A stretch of 37,679 bases of DNA from an uncultured Clostridia bacterium (GTDB lineage: Bacteria > Bacillota > Clostridia > TANB77 > CAG-508): NCBI GenBank assembly GCA_934121885.1, contig CAKOVH010000013.1, positions 1 through 37,679 on the forward strand, read 5' to 3'. Positions 6,286 to 13,905 of this stretch are shown one piece after another. The notes below the pieces were generated by a model. That model worked only from the letters and a program-made list of their open reading frames with translations, did no database searches and was not told the DNA's origin. Position 1 is the stretch's first letter. Each line of letters opens with the position of its first letter. Made by a program: the position numbers and the translations under genes.

Positions 6286-6464
6286 TTCGCGTACCTCCTA
6301 TAACAATTCGTTTTGCTCTTTCGTATGATATATATTATTCAAATAGAAAAAATCGGTTACAAAGTAAAATGAAAAATTTTAAATAAAAACTATACAAAAG
6401 CAATTTATTAATGATATAATTTGAGACAGGATAAACAAATGAATTAATTATGGGGGAAGAATAA

Positions 6465-8657
6465 ATGGGAAATATCGTTTTATTAGATGATTTAACAATA
6501 AATAAAATTGCAGCAGGTGAGGTTATTGAAAGACCAGCATCTGTTGTAAAAGAGTTAGTAGAAAACTCTATAGATGCAGGAGCAAACAATATATCAGTAG
6601 AAATAAAAAATGGTGGAATTTCTTATATAAGAATAACTGATAATGGAAAAGGAATTATGCCAGATGATATGGAAATGGCATTTGAGAGACACGCAACAAG
6701 TAAAATTAGAAAAGCAGATGATTTAGAGGTTGTTACAACAATGGGATTTAGAGGTGAGGCTCTTGCAAGTATTGCATCAATAAGTCATGTTGAGGTAACA
6801 TCAAGAACAGAGGATAATGATATAGGATGTAAAGTAGAAGTTAAAGGTGGACATATAATAGAAAAAGAAGATATAGGATGTCCAAAAGGAACAACAATGA
6901 CAATAACAGATTTATTCTATAATACACCTGTTAGATATAAATTTTTAAAGAAGGACTTTACAGAAGCAGGATACATAGAAGATGTTGTAACAAGGATAGC
7001 TTTAGTACATCCTGAAATTGCAATAAAATTAATAAGCTCAGGAAAAACAATTATACAAACTTCAGGAAATGGAGATATAAAATCAGTTATATATAATATC
7101 TTTGGAAAAGATGTTGCAGAAAATATTATAGATGTAGATTATACATACGAAGATATAAAAGTAAGTGGTGTTATTGGAAAACCAGTAATAGCTAGATCTA
7201 ATAGAAGTAATCAGTTATTCTTCGTAAATAAAAGATATATAAAAGATAAAGTACTTACAAGTGCTGCAGAGCAAGGATATAAAGGATTACTTACTATTGG
7301 AAAGTACGGATTTTTAGTTTTAAATATAGAGATGAATCCTCAAAAAGTTGATGTTAATGTACATCCAGCAAAACTTGAAGTTAGATTTGAAGACGAAAAT
7401 AAAGTATTTAAAGCAATATATCACTCTATAAAAGATAGTTTATTAAAAGATGATTTAGTTCCAGATAAAACAAGAATAGAAATAAACAAAAATGAGGAAC
7501 AAGTTAAAAATATTAGTGAAACAGTGCCTGAACTAAATAGGTTGATTGCTGGAAACGCTCAAAATAGTGGACTTTCATATGTTAAAGAATTAGAAAATAA
7601 GGAAGTAAAAGAAGAAAGTAAAAAAGAAATTGAAGAGCCAGAAAAAAAACATGGATTATTTTCAAGATTTGGGATAGCAACAAAAAAAGAAAATAAAGAT
7701 GAAGAAGATGAAGACGAAAATGACAAATACAAAATGGGTAATTTTATAGCACAGATATATAATAATAAACATTTAGAAGAAGTAGAAGAACCAAAAGAAG
7801 AACAAAAACATGAGGAAAATATAGTAAAAGAAGATACAAAAGTAAATGATGAAACAAAAAAAATTGATTTATCAGAAATAAATGAAAAAATGGAACAATT
7901 ATCAAATTTAAAAATAGATAGTGATTACGAAAATTTTGATGAAATGTATGCTAAAACATTTGGAACAGTGAAAAAAGAAGAAGTAGTAGAAGAACCTGAT
8001 GAAGAGTATAAGCTAAAACAAAATGAACTAAAAACAGTGGAAAATATATCTATTTTTGATAATACAAAAAAAGAAGAAATTCCATTATATAAATTTATAG
8101 GAATAGCATTTTCAACTTATATTATTATTGAAATGGATAAAGAATTATATATTATTGATCAACATGCTGCACATGAAAGAATAATGTATGAAAAAATTAA
8201 GGAAAATTATTATAGTGATGATAAAAAAGATTCGCAATTAATGCTACTTCCTGACATAATAAATTTGAGCCATAAAGATATGCAAATTGCAAAAGACAAT
8301 ATGGACATATTTGAAAAAGCAGGCTTTGTATTAGAAGAATTTGGAGAAAATACTATAAAACTTACAGGGGTTCCAAATGTATGTATAGATTTAGATACAA
8401 AAGAACTATTCTTAGAGACACTTGACGAAATAAATACAGTAGCAAGAACAGCTAAACAAGAAATAGAAGAAAAATTCATTGCAACAGTTGCTTGCAAGGC
8501 AGCTGTAAAGGCTAATATGGCTTTAACAAAAGAAGAAGTGGACAACCTTATGAGACAATTACTTGTTTTACCAAATCCATTTACATGTCCACATGGAAGA
8601 CCAACTGCTATAAAAATGACTAAGGAAGATATTGAAAAAAAATTCTCTAGAAGATAA
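6465..8657 (+). CDS. mutL: DNA mismatch repair protein MutL with endonuclease motif
   Basis: MutL couples mismatch recognition by MutS to strand incision. The GHKL ATPase half shows IAAGEVIERPASVVKELVEN, ENSIDAGA, DNGKGI, ATSKI and GFRGEALASI (residues 10-105). A very long acidic, Lys/Glu-rich linker spans about residues 345-535. The C-terminal dimerisation/nuclease half has DQHAAHERIMYE (the DQHA(x)2E(x)4E metal motif of nicking MutL proteins), the clamp-binding QLLVLP, and CPHGRPTAIKM. All endonuclease motifs are present. Length 730 is at the long end because of the linker. The usual neighbour mutS is not upstream. It is followed by a membrane protein gene at 12 bp and miaA, with which it probably forms an operon. 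Confidence 0.96.
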   Translation: MGNIVLLDDLTINKIAAGEVIERPASVVKELVENSIDAGANNISVEIKNGGISYIRITDNGKGIMPDDMEMAFERHATSKIRKADDLEVVTTMGFRGEALASIASISHVEVTSRTEDNDIGCKVEVKGGHIIEKEDIGCPKGTTMTITDLFYNTPVRYKFLKKDFTEAGYIEDVVTRIALVHPEIAIKLISSGKTIIQTSGNGDIKSVIYNIFGKDVAENIIDVDYTYEDIKVSGVIGKPVIARSNRSNQLFFVNKRYIKDKVLTSAAEQGYKGLLTIGKYGFLVLNIEMNPQKVDVNVHPAKLEVRFEDENKVFKAIYHSIKDSLLKDDLVPDKTRIEINKNEEQVKNISETVPELNRLIAGNAQNSGLSYVKELENKEVKEESKKEIEEPEKKHGLFSRFGIATKKENKDEEDEDENDKYKMGNFIAQIYNNKHLEEVEEPKEEQKHEENIVKEDTKVNDETKKIDLSEINEKMEQLSNLKIDSDYENFDEMYAKTFGTVKKEEVVEEPDEEYKLKQNELKTVENISIFDNTKKEEIPLYKFIGIAFSTYIIIEMDKELYIIDQHAAHERIMYEKIKENYYSDDKKDSQLMLLPDIINLSHKDMQIAKDNMDIFEKAGFVLEEFGENTIKLTGVPNVCIDLDTKELFLETLDEINTVARTAKQEIEEKFIATVACKAAVKANMALTKEEVDNLMRQLLVLPNPFTCPHGRPTAIKMTKEDIEKKFSRR

Positions 8658-8669
8658 AGGAGTAAAAAG

Positions 8670-9227
8670 ATGTTAATAATTTTATTATTTGTTCTAATAT
8701 TGAATATAGTTGCAATTGCCCTAACATATCATTCATTATCAGATTTAGAAAAAAAAGAAAGAGTTATATTTGTAGCTGTAGGAATTGCTATTATGTATAT
8801 GCTTACATCTGTAATTTATTGGATAAGCACAAAAAATGTGGCTAGTAAAGATGTAGCAGAAAATGCTAAAAATGTAATTACATTTCTTTTCGTACCTATA
8901 AATGCAATCCTTACTTTACCGATTATTGCAAAGTCATATAGCAAATACAAAATAGGAAAACTTGCAGGAGATAAATTAAGAAATAGAATTATAGTACTTG
9001 CTATACCATTTATTATTGTTTTAATAATTGAATGTTCATATTTTGCAGATATTCAAAATGGAATATTAGAGTTCGTAAAGGAAAATACTAAAAATAGTAA
9101 TAGTATAAACAGTAATGTAGTAATTAATGATACTACTAATACTCAAACAAATGATGTTGCAAATGGTATAAGTAATGAAGAAAGTAATGAGGTAAATGAA
9201 GTAGAGATTAATAATATTGCAAAATAA
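8670..9227 (+). CDS. Small integral membrane protein between mutL and miaA, function unknown
   Basis: I do not recognise this 185-residue protein. It has about four predicted membrane helices: residues 1-18, 30-52, a weaker 70-88 and 105-125. A short charged loop containing SDLEKKERV separates the first two. The C-terminal 60 residues are hydrophilic and rich in Asn, Ser, Thr and Val (NSNSNVVINDTTNTQTND), probably an exposed low-complexity tail. There are no catalytic motifs. Spacing is tight on both sides (12 bp after mutL, 12 bp before miaA), so it is cotranscribed with repair and tRNA-modification genes. That says little about its role. Confidence 0.75.
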   Translation: MLIILLFVLILNIVAIALTYHSLSDLEKKERVIFVAVGIAIMYMLTSVIYWISTKNVASKDVAENAKNVITFLFVPINAILTLPIIAKSYSKYKIGKLAGDKLRNRIIVLAIPFIIVLIIECSYFADIQNGILEFVKENTKNSNSINSNVVINDTTNTQTNDVANGISNEESNEVNEVEINNIAK

Positions 9228-9239
9228 AGGAGAATTAAC

Positions 9240-10166
9240 ATGGAAAAACAAAAAGTGATTGTAATATGCGGACCTACAGCTTCAGGAAAAACAAAGATAT
9301 CAATAGAAATTGCAAAAAAAATAAATGGAGAAATTGTATCTGCAGATTCAATGCAAATATATAAAGACATGACAATAGGAACAGCAAAACCAACACCAGA
9401 GGAAATGCAAGGAATAAAGCATTATCTGATTGATTTTGTTTTACCAAATCAAAGATATAGTGTAGCTGATTATAATAAAGATGCACTAAAAGCAATTGAT
9501 GAAATTATAAAAAAAGGAAAAACTCCAATTGTTGTAGGAGGAACTGGATTATATGTTAATTCTTTAATATATGGAATAGAATATTCTGATATAGAGGTAG
9601 ATATAGAATATAGAGAAAAACTAGAAAAAATAGCAGAGTCAGAAGGAATAGAAAGATTATATGAAATGGCAAAAGAAATTGACCCTGAGGCTATAAAAAA
9701 TATAAGTAAAAATGATCAAAAAAGAATATGCAGAATATTAGAAATCTATCATACAACAGGAAAAAATAAAACAGAGCAAGAAAAAGAATCTAGAAAAAAT
9801 GGACCGAAATACCAATATCTTCTTTATGGAATAACTATGGACAGGGAAAAATTATATGACAGAATAAATAAAAGAGTAGATATTATGATAAATGATGGAT
9901 TAATTGAAGAAGTTCAAAATGTTGTAAAAAAATATGATGAATTTCCAACTGCTATGCAGGGATTAGGCTATAAAGAAGTGGTAGAATATTTAAATGGAAT
10001 AACAACTAAAGAAGAAATGATTGAAAAGATAAAAATGGAAACAAGAAGATATGCTAAAAGACAATTAACTTGGTTTAAAAAATGTGAAAATATTAAATGG
10101 ATAAATGGACTAGATGATATACAAAATAATATAAAAATTATTTTGGAGGAATATGGTGAAAAATAA
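9240..10166 (+). CDS. miaA: tRNA dimethylallyltransferase
   Basis: Transfers dimethylallyl to N6 of A37 in tRNAs reading UNN codons. The P-loop is GPTASGKT (residues 11-18), then ADSMQIYKDMTIGTAKPT (DSxQxYKxMxIGTAKP), KHYLIDFVLP, VVGGTGLYVNSLIYG, a Lys/Glu-rich insertion domain and the C-terminal AMQGLGYKEVVEYL and TRRYAKRQLTWFK. All are standard for the 300-residue family. AAAGGAG lies 7 bp before the ATG. It ends inside the next gene's start (14-bp overlap). The common partner hfq is absent; in Clostridia mutL-miaA-hfq is frequent, so this is a variant arrangement. Confidence 0.96.
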   Translation: MEKQKVIVICGPTASGKTKISIEIAKKINGEIVSADSMQIYKDMTIGTAKPTPEEMQGIKHYLIDFVLPNQRYSVADYNKDALKAIDEIIKKGKTPIVVGGTGLYVNSLIYGIEYSDIEVDIEYREKLEKIAESEGIERLYEMAKEIDPEAIKNISKNDQKRICRILEIYHTTGKNKTEQEKESRKNGPKYQYLLYGITMDREKLYDRINKRVDIMINDGLIEEVQNVVKKYDEFPTAMQGLGYKEVVEYLNGITTKEEMIEKIKMETRRYAKRQLTWFKKCENIKWINGLDDIQNNIKIILEEYGEK

Positions 10167-11427
10167 TACAAAAGTAAAACGAAAAGAAAATAACTTAATA
10201 AAAGCAATAAAAAAGAATAAAAAAACTATTATTATAGTTGCACTATTAATAGTTATTATATATGCAATAATAATGGTTATTAGACTACTAAAAAATCCAA
10301 CTAGTACATTTTTAGTTGAAAAAGGTCAAATATACCAAGAAGAAATTGCTACTGGATATATAATAAGAGATGAACAAGTTATCAAAGGTGAAAACTATAA
10401 AAATGGAATGGCTCAAATAAAAACAGAAGGAGAAAGAGTTGCAAAAGGTGAAGCTATTTTTAGATATTATTCAAATGGTGAAGAAACATTGGTAAAAAAA
10501 ATAGAGGCTTTAGATAGTAAAATTGATGAAGCAATGAAAAACAATAATGACGTATTACCAGGAGATACAAAAGTACTAGAAAACCAGATAACACAAAAAA
10601 TAGAAAATGTTCATAACGAAAGCAATTTACAAAAAATAAAAGAAATAAAAAAGGAAATGACAACAGACATAACTAAAAAAGCTAAAATTGCTGGAGATTA
10701 TAGTCCAGCAGGTTCATATTTAAAGAAATTAATTAATGAAAGAAGCGGATATGAGAGAAGTTTAAATTCTGGTGCAGAATATATTGTAGCACCAGAAAGT
10801 GGAGTGGTGTCATACAGAGTAGATGGATTTGAAGAAATACTAACTACAAAAAATTTCTCCAATATATCAAAAGACTTTTTGGAAAGTTTAAATTTGAAAA
10901 CAGGACAAATTGTTGCTACAAATGACGAAAGTGGAAAAGTTATTAATAATTATGAATGTTACATAGCTACATGTTTAAATTCTGAGTATGCAAATTCTTC
11001 TGAACTTGGAGATACTGTAAAATTAAAACTTCCTAGTGGAAATGAAGTTAATGCTGAAATAGTACAAATAAATGTACAGAGCGAAAATAATGTTGTTATT
11101 GTATTTAAAATAGAAAAATGTGTAGAAGAACTTATTGGCTATAGAAAAATATCATTTGATGTAATATGGTGGAGCTTTAGTGGAAATAAAATACCTAATA
11201 ATGCAATTCAATATGAACAAAAAGGTGAAAACAAAGTGGCATATGTTGTTAGAACAAGAGCAGGATATGAAGATAAAATATTAGTAAAAGAACTAAAATC
11301 AAATGGAAAGTATACAATAGTATCAGATTATACAAGCCAAGAGTTGGAGGAACTGGGTTATTCATCAGATGAAATAAAATCGAGAAAAACTCTTTCTATC
11401 TATGATGAAATATTGCTTAATAAATAA
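10153..11427 (+). CDS. HlyD-like membrane-fusion/adaptor protein
   Basis: A 424-residue protein with a basic N-terminus and one membrane helix (about 24-44). The outside region has a lipoyl/barrel-sandwich-like half (EIATGYIIRDEQVIKGENYKNGMAQIKTEGERVAKGEAIF), a helical hairpin (about 115-190), the second half (YIVAPESGVVSYRVDGFEEIL) and beta-barrel repeats to the C-terminus. This is the HlyD-type adaptor architecture. In Clostridia a gene of this type commonly sits just before the ylm/sepF/divIVA cluster, exactly as here. No transporter partner is adjacent, so its role is unclear, perhaps in the envelope. ATG 10153 lies only 3 bp after GGAGG; GTG 10156 is better spaced and may be the true start. 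The start overlaps the end of miaA, suggesting coupling. Confidence 0.8.
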   Translation: MVKNNTKVKRKENNLIKAIKKNKKTIIIVALLIVIIYAIIMVIRLLKNPTSTFLVEKGQIYQEEIATGYIIRDEQVIKGENYKNGMAQIKTEGERVAKGEAIFRYYSNGEETLVKKIEALDSKIDEAMKNNNDVLPGDTKVLENQITQKIENVHNESNLQKIKEIKKEMTTDITKKAKIAGDYSPAGSYLKKLINERSGYERSLNSGAEYIVAPESGVVSYRVDGFEEILTTKNFSNISKDFLESLNLKTGQIVATNDESGKVINNYECYIATCLNSEYANSSELGDTVKLKLPSGNEVNAEIVQINVQSENNVVIVFKIEKCVEELIGYRKISFDVIWWSFSGNKIPNNAIQYEQKGENKVAYVVRTRAGYEDKILVKELKSNGKYTIVSDYTSQELEELGYSSDEIKSRKTLSIYDEILLNK

Positions 11428-11430
11428 AAT

Positions 11431-11458
11431 ATTACAATAATATTACAATAATATTACA
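11431..11458 (-). promoter_or_regulatory. Three ATTACA/TGTAAT hexamers at exact 11-bp period upstream of sepF
   Basis: ATTACA occurs at 11431, 11442 and 11453 (TGTAAT on the minus strand), each separated by 5 bp. TGTWAH-N5-TGTWAH is the established binding motif of WalR (YycF) in Bacillota. The array lies 35 bp before the sepF -35 box. Seen: the exact period. Inferred: regulator identity. The orientation is opposite to sepF transcription. Confidence 0.5.
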
Positions 11459-11493
11459 TTTTTGTTAAATTATCAATTTGCAAGAAAAAATGC

Positions 11494-11522
11494 TTGACAA
11501 TAAAAAGAAAATGATAGATACT
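11494..11522 (+). promoter_or_regulatory. SigA-type promoter for sepF-divIVA
   Basis: TTGACA (11494-11499), a 17-bp spacer and GATACT (11517-11522), 47 bp before the sepF start codon. It gives sepF its own promoter after the HlyD-like gene. Confidence 0.65.
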
Positions 11523-11569
11523 ATAGAAAGCAAAAACGAAGGACAAACATATTATAGGAGGTTATTAAA

Positions 11570-12055
11570 ATGTCAGGAGCTATTATGGAAAAAGTATGGG
11601 GATTACTTGGAGTAGAACCATCAGAAAAAAATGAAGAAGAAGAAACAGAAGAATTAGATTATATACAAGAAAATGAACAAGAAGAAAATGATCAAGAAGA
11701 AGAAAGAAAAATATGGGGAAGAAAAAATAAAGTTGTTGCTATGCCACAATCACAACAAATAAAAATGGTAATTTGCCAACCAACAACATTTGAACAATCT
11801 GAAAGCATATGCACTTTATTAAAAGAAAAAAAATCAATAATTGTAAACTTAGAATATGTTAATAAAGATATCGCAAGAAGAATTGTTGATGTTGTTAGTG
11901 GTGCAGTTCATGCATTAGACGGCAATTTACAAAAAGTTTCTAATTCAATATTCTTAGTTGCACCATTCAATTATGATATTACAAATGAAATGGCAAGAGA
12001 AGAAATAAAAAATAAACTATCAGTTTCTTGGATAAAAAATAATGGAAACAACTAG
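11570..12055 (+). CDS. sepF: Cell division protein SepF
   Basis: SepF anchors and aligns FtsZ filaments at the division septum. At 161 residues it has the expected plan. An N-terminal amphipathic, membrane-binding segment (MSGAIMEKVWGLLGVE) is followed by a Glu-rich disordered linker (about 18-50). The globular FtsZ-binding domain comes after it, with KMVICQPTTFEQSESICTLL, KSIIVNLEYVNKDIARRIVDVVSGAVHAL and SNSIFLVAPFNYDI. AGGAGG is 9 bp before the ATG. divIVA follows 42 bp later. In many Bacillota ylmG and ylmH separate sepF from divIVA; here they are missing. The upstream 11-bp-period hexamers suggest envelope-linked control. Confidence 0.93.
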   Translation: MSGAIMEKVWGLLGVEPSEKNEEEETEELDYIQENEQEENDQEEERKIWGRKNKVVAMPQSQQIKMVICQPTTFEQSESICTLLKEKKSIIVNLEYVNKDIARRIVDVVSGAVHALDGNLQKVSNSIFLVAPFNYDITNEMAREEIKNKLSVSWIKNNGNN

Positions 12056-12097
12056 TACATATTAATAAGTTTGTGCAAGATTTAGGAGGAATAAATA

Positions 12098-12547
12098 ATG
12101 TATACACCATTGGATATAGAAAATAAGAAATTTGCAAAACAAATGATGAATGGATATAGTGTTGAAGAAGTTGATGAATTTTTAGATGAACTAACAGTTG
12201 ATTATGAAAAATTATACAAACAATCAAATGAAAGCCAAACAAAAATCGCAGAGTTAGAAGAAAGCATCGTAAAATATAAAAATCTTGAATCTACACTTAA
12301 TAATACTTTAATTATGGCTCAAAGTACAGCTGATGAAATAAAAAAAGTTGCTCAACAACAAGCAGATCAAATTATTAGAGATGCTCAAGGAACAGCAAAA
12401 CAAAAAGCAGTTGAACTTGAACAACAAATTATTTTAAAGCAAAAAGAATTAGAAGATTTACAAAAACAATTTGATGTATATAAAGCAAAAATGGAATCTT
12501 TACTAATATCACAATTAGAATTATTAAAAGAAGTTAATAAAGATTAA
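12098..12547 (+). CDS. divIVA: DivIVA-family polar/septal coiled-coil protein
   Basis: DivIVA proteins bind negatively curved membrane at poles and septa and recruit division, wall or sporulation factors. The N-terminal domain MYTPLDIENKKFAKQMMNGY, then SVEEVDEFLDELTVDYEKLY, matches the family closely. A coiled coil runs through about residues 30-145, rich in Gln, Lys and Glu (QQADQIIRDAQGTAKQKAVE). The 149-residue length is typical of the shorter clostridial members. Start context is TTTAGGAGG 9 bp before the ATG. It ends the sepF transcript, followed by a hairpin at 12596. Confidence 0.92.
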   Translation: MYTPLDIENKKFAKQMMNGYSVEEVDEFLDELTVDYEKLYKQSNESQTKIAELEESIVKYKNLESTLNNTLIMAQSTADEIKKVAQQQADQIIRDAQGTAKQKAVELEQQIILKQKELEDLQKQFDVYKAKMESLLISQLELLKEVNKD

Positions 12548-12595
12548 AACATAAAATGCAAATTATGTATTTACATTTAACATAAAATGTTATAT

Positions 12596-12625
12596 AATGC
12601 CTATCATATGATATGGCATTTTTTT
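12596..12625 (+). terminator. Terminator after divIVA
   Basis: AATGCC and GGCATT flank the palindrome TATCATATGATA, with one unpaired T, and a run of seven T residues follows. Confidence 0.7.
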
Positions 12626-12645
12626 ATGTTACAAAATTATAACAT

Positions 12646-12684
12646 TGTTACAGAATTATTAAAAAAATGTTACATTTGTGTTAA
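12646..12684 (+). promoter_or_regulatory. 11-bp-period TGTTAM hexamer array upstream of rsmD (WalR-like sites)
   Basis: TGTTAC at 12646, TATTAA at 12657 (one mismatch), TGTTAC at 12668 and TGTTAA at 12679 lie exactly 11 bp apart. The last pair is a perfect TGTWAH-N5-TGTWAH, the WalR consensus. The array stops 5 bp before the -35 box in the same orientation, a classic activator position. Confidence 0.55.
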
Positions 12685-12689
12685 TAATA

Positions 12690-12717
12690 TTGACATATGA
12701 AAAATAAATTATAAAAT
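12690..12717 (+). promoter_or_regulatory. SigA-type promoter for rsmD
   Basis: TTGACA (12690-12695), a 16-bp spacer and TAAAAT (12712-12717), about 28 bp before the GTG start. The -35 falls on the next 11-bp step of the upstream hexamer array. Confidence 0.7.
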
Positions 12718-12745
12718 ATATATAATAAAAATAATAGAGGTAACT

Positions 12746-13306
12746 GTGAGAGTAATAAGTGGAAAAGCAAGAGGTACAAAATTAAATTCAATAGAAAGTT
12801 TATCAACAAGACCAACACTAGACAGAGTAAAAGAATCACTATTTAATATTATTCAAAATAAAATACCAGAAAGCATTGTTTTAGATTTATTTGCTGGAAG
12901 TGGTGCAATAGGAATTGAATGTATAAGTAGGGGATGTATGTACGCTTACTTTGGCGAAAAATCACATGATGCCGCAAAAATGATTTATCAAAATTTAGAA
13001 AAAACGAAATTCTTGAATTCGGCTGTTGTAATAGAAAAAGACTACTTACAAGTATTAAAAATGTTAAGCAAAGAAAAGATAACTTTTGATATTATATATA
13101 TAGACCCTCCTTATAGAGAGAATCTTGCAGTAAATGCAACAAAAGAAATTTTAGCATTAAACCTACTTAGTGAAGATGGAATTATAATTATTGAAACAGA
13201 TGATGAAGAAAGAGAATTAAGCAAATTAAAAGAAATACAGGTAAATGTATATGATTTAAGAAAATATGGTAGAGCAAGTCTAATATTCTTAAATCGAAAG
13301 GAGTAA
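12746..13306 (+). CDS. rsmD: 16S rRNA (guanine(966)-N2)-methyltransferase
   Basis: RsmD methylates G966 of 16S rRNA within the 30S subunit. The 186-residue sequence carries the family N-terminus MRVISGKARGTKL, then STRPTLDRVKESLFNII. The SAM-binding motif I is LDLFAGSGAIGIECISRG, and the catalytic DPPY (in DIIYIDPPYRE) is typical of N-methylating enzymes. The start is GTG, chosen because AGAGG lies 5 bp upstream and the family begins MRVI(S/T)G. It is followed 7 bp later by a coiled-coil protein gene, a neighbour pair I associate with clostridial genomes. The promoter carries WalR-like hexamers. Confidence 0.94.
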   Translation: MRVISGKARGTKLNSIESLSTRPTLDRVKESLFNIIQNKIPESIVLDLFAGSGAIGIECISRGCMYAYFGEKSHDAAKMIYQNLEKTKFLNSAVVIEKDYLQVLKMLSKEKITFDIIYIDPPYRENLAVNATKEILALNLLSEDGIIIIETDDEERELSKLKEIQVNVYDLRKYGRASLIFLNRKE

Positions 13307-13313
13307 GATTGTT

Positions 13314-13751
13314 ATGGAAATATTTACTTTACTAGAAACTTTAGAGGATATAATGGAGAAAAGCAGAAGTGTGCCTTTTTCTAATAAATGTATAGTTGAC
13401 AAAGAAGAAATTTTAGATATTATTAAAGAAATTAGATTAAAGCTACCAGAGGAAATTAAACAAGCTAAATGGGTAAAAGAAGAAAGACAACGTATTTTAG
13501 TAGAAGCACAAAAAGAGGCAGATGGCATAATTAAAGAAGCAGAAAACAGAATTATATCAATGATAGATGAACATGAAATTACAAGAAAAGCATATGAAAA
13601 GAAAGTTGAAATAATTGAAACTGCAAATGAAATGTCAAGAGAAATTAAAACAGGAACTGAAGAATATGCAGATGGCGTATTAGCAGGAATTGAAGTTGCA
13701 CTAGAAGATGCTTTAAAAGTAATAAAAAATAATAGAAAAGAATTAAAATAA
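13314..13751 (+). CDS. Coiled-coil protein resembling ATP synthase stalk (subunit B/H-like) proteins
   Basis: A 145-residue soluble protein with no membrane segment. Residues 1-45 are a short N-terminal region (MEIFTLLETLEDIMEKSRSV), followed by a long charged helix with alanine-rich heptads: ERQRILVEAQKEADGIIKEAENRI. The pattern resembles the stalk helices of ATP synthase subunit B or V-type subunit H, and homologues beside rsmD are often labelled ATPase for that reason. There is no ATP-binding motif and no ATP synthase gene nearby, so a scaffold role like that of DivIVA-type coiled coils is as likely. Translated behind AAAGGAG, 7 bp after rsmD. Confidence 0.7.
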   Translation: MEIFTLLETLEDIMEKSRSVPFSNKCIVDKEEILDIIKEIRLKLPEEIKQAKWVKEERQRILVEAQKEADGIIKEAENRIISMIDEHEITRKAYEKKVEIIETANEMSREIKTGTEEYADGVLAGIEVALEDALKVIKNNRKELK

Positions 13752-13757
13752 AAATAT

Positions 13758-13792
13758 AAAGCGAAGATATAATAATGTATCTTTGCTTTTTT
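13758..13792 (+). terminator. Terminator after the coiled-coil gene
   Basis: AAAGCGAAGATA pairs with TATCTTTGCTTT (one G-T pair) around an 8-nt loop, followed by T residues. Confidence 0.8.
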
Positions 13793-13843
13793 CGTTTTAA
13801 CAATAAATGCACTAAAAAAATAAAAAGAAATTAGTATAAATAT

Positions 13844-13871
13844 TTGTTTTTTTTATTGTTTATGATATAAT
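13844..13871 (+). promoter_or_regulatory. Promoter for ftsK/spoIIIE
   Basis: TTGTTT (13844-13849), a 16-bp spacer and perfect TATAAT (13866-13871), 35 bp before the TTG start. Confidence 0.6.
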
Positions 13872-13905
13872 CGGAAGGAAAAGGAAAACGAAGGAGTGAG
13901 TTACT

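Noticed and set aside
5971..6300. CRISPR-like or tandem DNA repeat from the repeated Cys-codon runs
   Set aside because: The repetition is explained by two Cys/Gly-rich coding frames with ribosome sites; there are no regular spacers.
6315..6345. Sporulation-type promoter (CATACG) upstream of the Cys-rich mini-genes on the minus strand
   Set aside because: CATACG resembles a SigE/SigK -10 box, but no matching -35 element lies at the right distance, so I do not list it as a feature.
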